A stretch of 11,387 nucleotides of DNA, from contig JAGUWA010000292.1 of NCBI GenBank assembly GCA_020062605.1, forward strand, positions 1 to 11,387. Direction: 5' to 3'. A program made the position numbers and the translations under genes. Below the pieces are notes generated by a model. It was not told where the DNA came from. It saw nothing but the letters and a program-made list of their open reading frames with translations, and did no database searches. Source of the stretch: Parvibaculum sp. Lineage in GTDB: Bacteria > Pseudomonadota > Alphaproteobacteria > Parvibaculales > Parvibaculaceae. Below, piece after piece: positions 6,999 to 11,387 of this stretch (positions are counted from its first letter, which is position 1; each line of letters begins with the position of its first letter).

Positions 6999-7520
6999 TC
7001 AGGCGGGTTGCTCGCCCGCGCCGAACAGTCCCACCTTCATGTCGCTCACCGCGAAGGCAATCTCGCCATCTGCCTTGATGATGCCGTCGGCCATGCCGAG
7101 CACCAGCTTGCGGTTGATGACGCGCTTCAGGTTGATGACATATTCGAGCTTTTTCACGGCAGGCGTCACCATGGCGGAGAATTTCACTTCGCCGACGCCG
7201 AGTGCGCGGCCCTTGCCCTGTCCGCCGATCCAGCCGAGGAAGAAACCGAGCAGCTGCCACATGCCGTCGAGCCCGAGGCAGCCCGGCATCACCGGATCGC
7301 CTTCGAAGTGACAGCCGAAGAACCAGAGGTCGGGCTTGATGTCGAATTCGGCGACGATCTGTCCCTTGCCGTATTCGCCGCCTGAATCGGCGATATGCGT
7401 GATGCGGTCGATCATGAGCATCGGCGGCAGCGGAAGTTGCGGATTGCCCGGACCGAACATGCGGCCATGGCTGCACTCAAGCAGGTCTTCGTAGGAGTAT
7501 GCCGATTTCTGATCCGCCAT
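6999..7520 (-). CDS. fabA: 3-hydroxydecanoyl-ACP dehydratase/isomerase FabA
   Basis: FabA dehydrates 3-hydroxydecanoyl-ACP and isomerises trans-2- to cis-3-decenoyl-ACP, the entry into anaerobic unsaturated fatty acid synthesis. From ATG 7520 the product is 173 residues, matching E. coli (172). The hot-dog fold active site is visible in DLWFFGCHFEGDPVMPGCLGLD: His71 and Asp85, the equivalents of E. coli His70/Asp84 in mature numbering. GKGRALGVGEVKF and the terminal SDMKVGLFG are also diagnostic. The in-frame ATG at 7607 would add 29 residues (PPLTRDGPKRLHA onward) unlike the family and sits in a hairpin loop, so 7520 is preferred even though the ribosome binding site (GGACGG) is only moderate. 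It is the first gene of fabA-fabB-fabI, divergent from irr. Confidence 0.97.
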   Translation of the reverse strand: MADQKSAYSYEDLLECSHGRMFGPGNPQLPLPPMLMIDRITHIADSGGEYGKGQIVAEFDIKPDLWFFGCHFEGDPVMPGCLGLDGMWQLLGFFLGWIGGQGKGRALGVGEVKFSAMVTPAVKKLEYVINLKRVINRKLVLGMADGIIKADGEIAFAVSDMKVGLFGAGEQPA

Positions 7521-7722
7521 TACCGTCCGCTCAAAAAAGGCCCGCGCACATCCTGCGGTCTTCGCTGCATGTAGCCGCTTGGGGCCGTCCCTTGTCAGAG
7601 GCGGCATGGCCGCCCCGGTTCCCTCGCCTCATGGCTTGTCCAGCCGCTTCGTAACACACAGCAAGGCCGCCGCAAACCCTTGGCATATGGGCATTTAGCG
7701 CGCACCTGCCCTGCGGCCACCC

Positions 7723-7752
7723 TTGACAACCATATGACGGGCACACTATCTA
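7723..7752 (+). promoter_or_regulatory. Probable irr promoter
   Basis: A perfect -35 TTGACA at 7723-7728 is followed after 18 bases by TATCTA (7747-7752), a weak -10. Transcription would start near 7758-7760, inside the palindrome at 7755-7773. The -35 is strong evidence and the -10 assignment is uncertain. Confidence 0.6.
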
Positions 7753-7754
7753 CT

Positions 7755-7773
7755 GTTTGTAACGATTACAAAC
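7755..7773 (+). promoter_or_regulatory. Palindromic operator at irr start point (candidate Irr box)
   Basis: GTTTGTAA (7755-7762) and TTACAAAC (7766-7773) are perfect inverted arms around CGA. The 17-bp core TTTGTAACGATTACAAA has the shape of the Irr-binding ICE motif as I recall it (TTTAGAA-N3-TTCTAAA), differing at two symmetric positions per arm. It covers the predicted transcription start, suggesting autorepression. A second site of the same form lies at 8300-8318. Confidence 0.7.
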
Positions 7774-7783
7774 TACGTACCTT

Positions 7784-7814
7784 GTGTCTCTGCGCCCTGA
7801 GGGGGCAGAGACAC
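7784..7814 (+). promoter_or_regulatory. Stable hairpin in the irr leader
   Basis: GTGTCTCTGC (7784-7793) pairs perfectly with GCAGAGACAC (7805-7814), and after one mismatch CCC/GGG closes a 3-base loop: 13 pairs in 31 bases. No T-run follows. It sits between the operator and the ribosome binding site AGAGGA (7828-7833). Its role is unknown; it may stabilise the message or control translation. Confidence 0.65.
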
Positions 7815-7840
7815 TGAGGGCGGTACCAGAGGACAGGCAC

Positions 7841-8266
7841 GTGACGCAGGAAAGACCCTACGCACAGACGCTTAACAGGCTGCGGGAAGCTGGCTTGCGC
7901 CCGACCCGCCAGCGCCTGGCGCTGGGCCGTCTTCTGTTCGACGGCGGCGATCGTCACGTGACGGCCGAAGCGCTCCACGACGAAGCGCAGAAGGCGGGCG
8001 TGAGCGTTTCTCTGGCCACCGTCTACAACACGCTGCACCAGTTCACCGGCGCGGGCCTTCTCCGCGAGGTCGTGGTGGACAGCTCGCGCACCTATTTCGA
8101 CACCAATACCGATGACCATCATCACTTCTTCATCGAGAAGGATGGGGCGCTCATGGACATCGCCGGTAACGATGTGATGATCGGTCGTTTGCCGCCGGCT
8201 CCCGAAGGCATGGATGTCGCGCGCGTGGACGTGATCGTGCGTCTGCATGACCGCGGCCGCGACTGA
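7841..8266 (+). CDS. irr: Iron response regulator Irr (Fur family)
   Basis: Irr is the alphaproteobacterial Fur-family regulator that represses or activates iron and heme genes under iron limitation and is inactivated in response to heme. The 141-residue product has the winged-helix DNA-binding half (GLRPTRQRLALGRLLF at 18-33; recognition helix SLATVYNTLHQF at 57-68) and the Irr hallmark TYFDTNTDDHHHFF with His93-95. The segment DVMIGRLPPAPEGMDVARVDV is also typical of Irr rather than Fur. There is no cysteine anywhere: neither the Fur CxxC nor the N-terminal heme regulatory motif of Bradyrhizobium Irr, so heme sensing would rest on the HHH site. I choose GTG 7841, with AGAGGA 7 bases upstream, over GTG 7784, which lies in the leader hairpin. 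It is divergent from fabA and upstream of a rubrerythrin gene. Confidence 0.92.
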   Translation: MTQERPYAQTLNRLREAGLRPTRQRLALGRLLFDGGDRHVTAEALHDEAQKAGVSVSLATVYNTLHQFTGAGLLREVVVDSSRTYFDTNTDDHHHFFIEKDGALMDIAGNDVMIGRLPPAPEGMDVARVDVIVRLHDRGRD

Positions 8267-8299
8267 GAATTTCTCGCAAAAACAAGCACTAAAAAGATT

Positions 8300-8318
8300 G
8301 TTTGGATATATTCCAAAC
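8300..8318 (+). promoter_or_regulatory. Palindromic operator upstream of rubrerythrin (candidate Irr box)
   Basis: GTTTGGA (8300-8306) and TCCAAAC (8312-8318) are perfect inverted arms around TATAT. The outer GTTTG and CAAAC and the overall 19-bp spacing are identical to the site at 7755-7773, and the core TTTGGATATATTCCAAA resembles the ICE consensus. It ends 2 bases before the predicted -35, a position that allows activation or blocking of RNA polymerase. Confidence 0.72.
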
Positions 8319-8320
8319 TG

Positions 8321-8349
8321 TTGACCTGTCTCGCGGGCAGGCATAGGAT
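8321..8349 (+). promoter_or_regulatory. Promoter of the rubrerythrin gene
   Basis: TTGACC (8321-8326) and TAGGAT (8344-8349) are separated by exactly 17 bases, giving 5 of 6 and 4 of 6 consensus matches. Transcription would start near 8356, giving a leader of about 85 bases. The palindromic operator lies immediately upstream. Confidence 0.72.
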
Positions 8350-8369
8350 TGCGACGAATCCCCCGTCCC

Positions 8370-8404
8370 GGCCCGGTCTTTCCGGGCCCCACGCGGCCCC
8401 GTGG
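8370..8404 (+). promoter_or_regulatory. Tandem hairpins in the rubrerythrin leader
   Basis: GGCCCGG (8370-8376) pairs perfectly with CCGGGCC (8382-8388) around TCTTT. Directly adjoining, CCACG (8389-8393) pairs with CGTGG (8400-8404) around six bases. Neither is followed by a T-run. They begin about 14 bases into the predicted transcript and may protect the 5' end of an abundant message (inference). Confidence 0.5.
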
Positions 8405-8440
8405 ATGAACCGTCAAACACAACAGGTGAGGAGCAAGATC

Positions 8441-8863
8441 ATGTCATCGCTTTCCGGTACCAAGACCTGGGAAAACCTCAAGGAAGCCTTCGCGGGCGAG
8501 AGCCAGGCCAACCGCCGCTATCTCTATTTCGCTCAGAAGGCCGACGTTGAAGGCTTCAACGACGTCGCGGCCGTGTTCCGCTCGACCGCCGAGGGCGAAA
8601 CCGGCCACGCCCATGGCCATCTCGAATTCCTCGAGGAAGTCGGCGACCCGGCAACGGGCGAGCCCATCGGCGGCACCGACAAGAACCTCAAGGCCGCGAT
8701 CGCCGGTGAGACGCACGAATACACCGACATGTATCCGGGCATGGCGCGCACCGCGCGCGAAGAGGGCTTCGACGAGATCGCCGACTGGTTCGAAACGCTC
8801 GCCAAGGCCGAGAAGAGCCATGCCGGCCGTTTCCAGAAGGCGCTCGACAGCCTCAACGGCTGA
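8441..8863 (+). CDS. Rubrerythrin without rubredoxin domain
   Basis: Rubrerythrins are cytoplasmic diiron proteins that reduce hydrogen peroxide. This one has 140 residues, only the ferritin-like four-helix bundle; the C-terminal rubredoxin domain with its CxxC pairs is absent and there is no cysteine. All diiron ligands are present: Glu20 (AGESQANRRY), Glu53 and His56 (EGETGH), Glu90 and Glu93 (AGETHEY), Glu124 and His127 (AEKSH), nearly matching the numbering known for Desulfovibrio rubrerythrin. The ATG follows GTGAGGAG at good spacing. Because the internal electron donor is missing, a separate protein must supply electrons; the iron-sulfur protein encoded next is the obvious candidate (inference). 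Its promoter carries a palindrome shared with irr. Confidence 0.93.
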   Translation: MSSLSGTKTWENLKEAFAGESQANRRYLYFAQKADVEGFNDVAAVFRSTAEGETGHAHGHLEFLEEVGDPATGEPIGGTDKNLKAAIAGETHEYTDMYPGMARTAREEGFDEIADWFETLAKAEKSHAGRFQKALDSLNG

Positions 8864-8879
8864 TCGCGTCCCGCGTTCG

Positions 8880-8907
8880 AGGCGGAGGGGCGTCAGTCCC
8901 TCCGCTT
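8880..8907 (+). terminator. Hairpin after rubrerythrin (attenuator or weak terminator)
   Basis: GCGGAGGG pairs perfectly with CCCTCCGC (8882-8889 with 8898-8905) around an 8-base loop, extended by G-U and A-T pairs to 8880 and 8907. The following bases are CCCGTCTC rather than a T-run. It probably lowers read-through or protects the upstream message so that rubrerythrin exceeds the downstream products (inference). Confidence 0.5.
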
Positions 8908-8950
8908 CCCGTCTCTCGACGTTTCAACTTTGCGCTGGGGACCTTGGCCG

Positions 8951-10309
8951 ATGAGCAGCCCGAAAGAAGGCAGTACCGAAGCACCGACCCGCCATCCCCT
9001 CGATTGGCACAACCCAGACTTCTACGATCGCGGGAAGCTCGATGAGGAAATGCGCCGCGTCTTCGACATCTGTCACGGGTGCCGGCGCTGCTTCAATCTC
9101 TGCGACAGTTTCCCGCGCCTTTTCGATCTGATCGACGAAAGCCCGACCGGCGAACTCGACGAGGTGAAGTCGGCCGATTTCGCACCTGTCGTCGGGGCCT
9201 GCACGCTTTGCGACATGTGCTTCATGACGAAGTGCCCTTACGTGCCGCCGCATGAATTCAATCTCGATTTCCCGCATCTGATGCTGCGTTACCGCGCGGC
9301 CGAGGCGAAGGCCAAGGGCGGCTACCCCTTCGTCCCCGGTCAGCTCGCGCAGACTGACCGCAACGGCATGCTTGCGGCCCCTGTCGCGCCGCTTGCGAAC
9401 TGGGGTTCCGCGCGCGGCAACAAGCTGACGCGTCCCGCGCTCGAAGCCGTCGCTGGCATCGACCGCCGCGCCGAGCTGCCGAAGTTTCATGGGCAAACCT
9501 TCACCCGCCGCGCGAAGAAGCAGGACGCATCGGGCGCCGCCGCGCCGAAGGACGCGCCCGCCAGGGGCCGCAAGGCCGTCCTCTTTGCAACCTGCTTCGT
9601 CAACTACAACAACCCGAAGGTCGGCGAGGCCGCGCGTCTCGTCCTCGCGCATAATGGCGTCGAGACGGAAGTCGCCTATCCCGGTTGTTGCGGCATGCCC
9701 TTTCTCGAGCAGGGCAACATCGCGAAAGTCGCCGCTCAGGCGGAAAAGGTCGCGAAGGATATGTGCGCCTGGATCGACAAGGGCTACGACATCATCACGC
9801 TCACCGCTTCCTGCGGTCTCATGTTCAAGTTCGAATGGCCGCTCATCCTTCCAGATAATGACGACGTGAAAAGGCTCTCCGCCGCGACGCGCGACATCGA
9901 CGAATATGTCGTCGACATCGCGAAGAAGGAGGGGCTTGCGCCGGGCCTGAAGCCGGTCGAGGGCGGTGTCACGGCGCATCTCGCCTGTCATGCCCGCGCG
10001 CAGAACATGGGCGCGAAGTCGGCCGAGATGATGCGCCTCATCCCTGACCTCAAGCTCGACATCGTCGAGCGTTGCTCCGGACACGGAGGAACCTTCGGCG
10101 TGATGAAGGAGACTTTCGAGGTCGCAATGAAGGTCGGCAAGACCGCCTCGCGCAACGTCGCCAAGACCGGTAACAAATACGTGACGTCGGACTGCCCGCT
10201 GGCCGCGAAGCATCTCGTCCACGAGATCGAGACGCTGAACGAGCCCGCGCCGCCGGCGCCCTACCACCCGATCGAGATCATGGCGCGCGCCTGGGGCTTG
10301 ATCCAGTAA
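8951..10309 (+). CDS. GlpC/HdrB-like iron-sulfur oxidoreductase with CCG domains
   Basis: This predicted electron-transfer protein has 452 residues. The N-terminal part binds two 4Fe-4S clusters: Cys41/44/47/51 in CHGCRRCFNLC, and Cys84/87/90/95 in CTLCDMCFMTKCP, whose last gap is four residues rather than the usual three. The C-terminal half holds two CCG-type (heterodisulfide reductase B / GlpC) domains: Cys215, Cys246-Cys247 in PGCCGMP and Cys288; then Cys346, Cys375 in ERCSGHGGTFG (single rather than double Cys) and Cys415. No flavin domain or membrane segment is visible. GlpC anchors GlpA/B in E. coli, but no glpA/B is here, so that role is unlikely. The neighbours, rubrerythrin (87 bases upstream) and DUF3501 (35 bases downstream), suggest an electron-relay role. 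ATG 8951 is preferred over the upstream TTG; GGGGA precedes it. Confidence 0.85.
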   Translation: MSSPKEGSTEAPTRHPLDWHNPDFYDRGKLDEEMRRVFDICHGCRRCFNLCDSFPRLFDLIDESPTGELDEVKSADFAPVVGACTLCDMCFMTKCPYVPPHEFNLDFPHLMLRYRAAEAKAKGGYPFVPGQLAQTDRNGMLAAPVAPLANWGSARGNKLTRPALEAVAGIDRRAELPKFHGQTFTRRAKKQDASGAAAPKDAPARGRKAVLFATCFVNYNNPKVGEAARLVLAHNGVETEVAYPGCCGMPFLEQGNIAKVAAQAEKVAKDMCAWIDKGYDIITLTASCGLMFKFEWPLILPDNDDVKRLSAATRDIDEYVVDIAKKEGLAPGLKPVEGGVTAHLACHARAQNMGAKSAEMMRLIPDLKLDIVERCSGHGGTFGVMKETFEVAMKVGKTASRNVAKTGNKYVTSDCPLAAKHLVHEIETLNEPAPPAPYHPIEIMARAWGLIQ

Positions 10310-10344
10310 AGCGGGGGTCCACTTTTCTGTAGAAGGCTCGAAAG

Positions 10345-10938
10345 ATGACTGCGATGAAAAAAGAAATCACACCCGCCGACATTCTCCCCTACGAAATCTA
10401 TGCGAAGGAGCGCAAGGAGCGCCGCGCGGCGATCACGGCGATGAAGAAGAACCGCCGCGTCGAGGTCGGGCCCTACGCCACCTTCTACTTCGAGAACTAC
10501 GACACGATGTTCCAGCAGATTCAGGAAATGCTGCACATCGAAAAGGGCGGCGCCGAACAGCTCGAAGACGAACTGCGCGCCTACAATCCGCTGATCCCGC
10601 AGGGCAATGAACTCGTTGCCACGATCATGTTCGAGATCAACGATCCCGTGCGTCGCGACAAGTTCCTGCGCGCGATCACATGGGTCGAAAAACATCTCTA
10701 CATCGATGTGGGCGGCGAGAAGGTAGCGGGCGAGGCCGAGACGGATATCGAACGCACCAAGGCGGACGGCAAGACCTCATCCGTGCATTTCGTGCATTTC
10801 CGCTTCACGCCCGAACAGATCGCGAAGTTCCGCTTGCCCGAAACGCAGGTCATGGTCGTCATCGCGCATGAGAATTATCACCACATGGCGGTGATGCAGC
10901 CGCAGGTGAAGGAAGCCCTGGCGAAGGATTTCGCCTGA
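10345..10938 (+). CDS. DUF3501 family protein
   Basis: This protein of 197 residues has unknown function. Features I recognise from DUF3501 are the N-terminal ITPADILPYEIYAKER, the basic MKKNRRVEVGPYATFYFEN, the core QIQEMLHIEKGG followed by LRAYNPLIPQGNELVATIMFE, and a histidine-rich SVHFVHFRF near 145-153 with HENYHHM near the C-terminus. There is no signal peptide, membrane segment or cysteine, so it is probably cytoplasmic. AGAAGG lies 8 bases before ATG 10345; the second ATG at 10354 is too far. It follows the iron-sulfur gene by 35 bases and is very likely in the same operon. From memory, DUF3501 genes often accompany rubrerythrin and this iron-sulfur protein in proteobacteria. The histidine clusters could bind metal, but that is a guess. 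Confidence 0.85.
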   Translation: MTAMKKEITPADILPYEIYAKERKERRAAITAMKKNRRVEVGPYATFYFENYDTMFQQIQEMLHIEKGGAEQLEDELRAYNPLIPQGNELVATIMFEINDPVRRDKFLRAITWVEKHLYIDVGGEKVAGEAETDIERTKADGKTSSVHFVHFRFTPEQIAKFRLPETQVMVVIAHENYHHMAVMQPQVKEALAKDFA

Positions 10939-10967
10939 AAACAAGAAAGCCGAAGGACTTCGCCTGA
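10922..10967 (+). repeat. Short direct repeat at the DUF3501 3' end
   Basis: CGAAGGATTTCGCCTGA (10922-10938, the last codons and stop of the DUF3501 gene) recurs as CGAAGGACTTCGCCTGA (10951-10967), 16 of 17 bases identical with copies starting 29 bases apart. Each copy is also a small hairpin (CGAA/TTCG). The second copy again reads Lys-Asp-Phe-Ala-stop. Confidence 0.7.
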
Positions 10968-10968
10968 C

Positions 10969-11387
10969 CTACTCGAACTCCTCGCCCGGATAGACGCCCC
11001 ACAGCGTCTCCTGCAGGACCCAGCCCTCATAGCCCCGGGTCTCGAGGCGGCACCAAAGCGCCTTGCAACCCTTCACCCGCGCCACAAGCCCCTTCTCGGC
11101 ATAGGCGATGACGGGCGCGCTGTCGGCGGGCTCCGCATGCAGCGCGACGGGAGCGCCGTCCGCGGCATCCACGATCGCCGTCCGCTCGCCGTCGAGCATC
11201 GAATGCCAGATCCAGCCGCCATCGCCTTCATGGTCGCGGATACGCCGCCAGTTGCTCGATTCCGCAATCACTTCGAGCGGCATGCCGCTCTTGCGATAGA
11301 CCCAGTCGATGGGAAAATCCGTGCCCGGCCCGCGGCGCACATTCGCGCGCCCCGATTTCAGGCTGACGAAGCGCGGCACGGGAAGCC
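10969..11387 (-). CDS. Bacterial SH3-domain protein (5'-truncated by window)
   Basis: The visible 138 codons encode the C-terminal part of a two-domain SH3b protein, a class that is usually exported and may bind cell-wall or other peptide ligands. Domain 1 starts at SLKSGRANVRRGPGTDFP, the signature of the SH3_3 fold, and ends near DGGWIWHSMLDGERTAIV. Domain 2 runs from about APVALHAEPADSAPVIAYAEKG to GYEGWVLQETLWGVYP. The frame stays open to the window edge (Leu-Pro precede the GTG at 11379), so that GTG is not the start and the N-terminus, where a signal peptide is expected, is missing. It is convergent with the DUF3501 gene, with 30 bases between stops and no terminator I can identify. Confidence 0.85.
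   Translation of the reverse strand, partial: LPVPRFVSLKSGRANVRRGPGTDFPIDWVYRKSGMPLEVIAESSNWRRIRDHEGDGGWIWHSMLDGERTAIVDAADGAPVALHAEPADSAPVIAYAEKGLVARVKGCKALWCRLETRGYEGWVLQETLWGVYPGEEFE

Larger units (their letters stand above)
7521..7840. promoter_or_regulatory. Divergent fabA-irr regulatory region
   Basis: This stretch of 320 bases has no gene. The irr side carries a promoter, a palindromic operator, a leader hairpin and a ribosome binding site, annotated separately. On the fabA side I see a perfect GGCGGC-ATG-GCCGCC hairpin (7600-7614) in the presumed leader, but no convincing fabA promoter; CTGACA near 7593-7598 on the minus strand with a weak TACATG downstream is the best candidate and not enough to call. 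Confidence 0.7.

Noticed and set aside
4865..7078. A 737-codon open frame on the plus strand opposite fabI, fabB and the end of fabA
   Set aside because: It is Arg/His/Ala-rich with no family features and spans three genes of known identity; a codon-bias shadow.
7521..7607. N-terminal extension of FabA from ATG 7607
   Set aside because: It would add 29 residues not seen in FabA, and the ATG is in the loop of a perfect hairpin.
8265..8275. GAGAATTTCTC palindrome at the irr stop codon as a third Irr box
   Set aside because: The half-sites are separated by only one base and lack the GTTTG/CAAAC arms, so it does not match the other two sites; chance or a small 3' stem is more likely.
8321..8440. 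N-terminal extension of rubrerythrin from a TTG at 8321
   Set aside because: This stretch contains the -35/-10 promoter and leader hairpins; ATG 8441 has a strong ribosome binding site and gives the normal ligand numbering.
8951..10309. Calling the iron-sulfur protein GlpC proper
   Set aside because: There are no glpA or glpB genes nearby and the neighbours are rubrerythrin and DUF3501, so only the broader family name is justified.
1..11387. tRNA, rRNA, CRISPR, insertion sequence or phage elements
   Set aside because: I found no tRNA-like cloverleaf, repeat array, transposase or integrase, or terminal inverted repeats flanking a gene.

Overview
The window is about 11.4 kb of GC-rich chromosome from an alphaproteobacterium. 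The best fit is the Rhizobiales/Hyphomicrobiales, judged from gene order and protein signatures. Two landmarks support this: the conserved run rbfA-truB-rpsO-pnp, and an irr gene divergent from fabA-fabB-fabI, an arrangement I recall from rhizobia such as Sinorhizobium. A Parvibaculum-like lineage is only a guess. There are no RNA genes, insertion sequences, CRISPR arrays or obvious signs of transfer.

Region 1 (1-4142, + strand) is the translation and RNA-decay block: the 3' part of rbfA (30S maturation), truB (tRNA Psi55), rpsO (S15) and pnp (polynucleotide phosphorylase). A terminator-like hairpin follows rpsO. The 317-base gap before pnp holds several strong stem-loops like those used for RNase III-dependent pnp autoregulation in E. 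coli. A strong intrinsic terminator follows pnp. Region 2 (4154-4768, +) is one exported DUF4893 protein, convergent with region 3.

Region 3 (4781-7520, - strand) is fabA-fabB-fabI, covering the isomerising dehydratase, ketoacyl-ACP synthase I and enoyl-ACP reductase: the anaerobic unsaturated fatty acid branch plus the elongation reductase. All expected catalytic residues are present.

Region 4 (7521-10938, + strand) is the most interesting part. A divergent intergenic region drives irr, a Fur-family iron/heme-responsive regulator with no cysteines. It is followed by a rubrerythrin lacking the rubredoxin domain, a GlpC/HdrB-like iron-sulfur protein with two 4Fe-4S motifs and two CCG-type domains, and a DUF3501 protein. 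Two 19-bp perfect interrupted palindromes of the same form, GTTTGKA-N5-TMCAAAC, lie in the irr promoter (at the predicted start point) and just upstream of a good -35/-10 pair before the rubrerythrin gene. They look like Irr operators. I infer an iron-gated peroxide-reduction module in which the iron-sulfur protein may feed electrons to the rubrerythrin; the role of DUF3501 is unknown.

Region 5 (10969-11387, - strand) is the 3' part of a bacterial SH3-domain protein that runs off the window, convergent with the DUF3501 gene.
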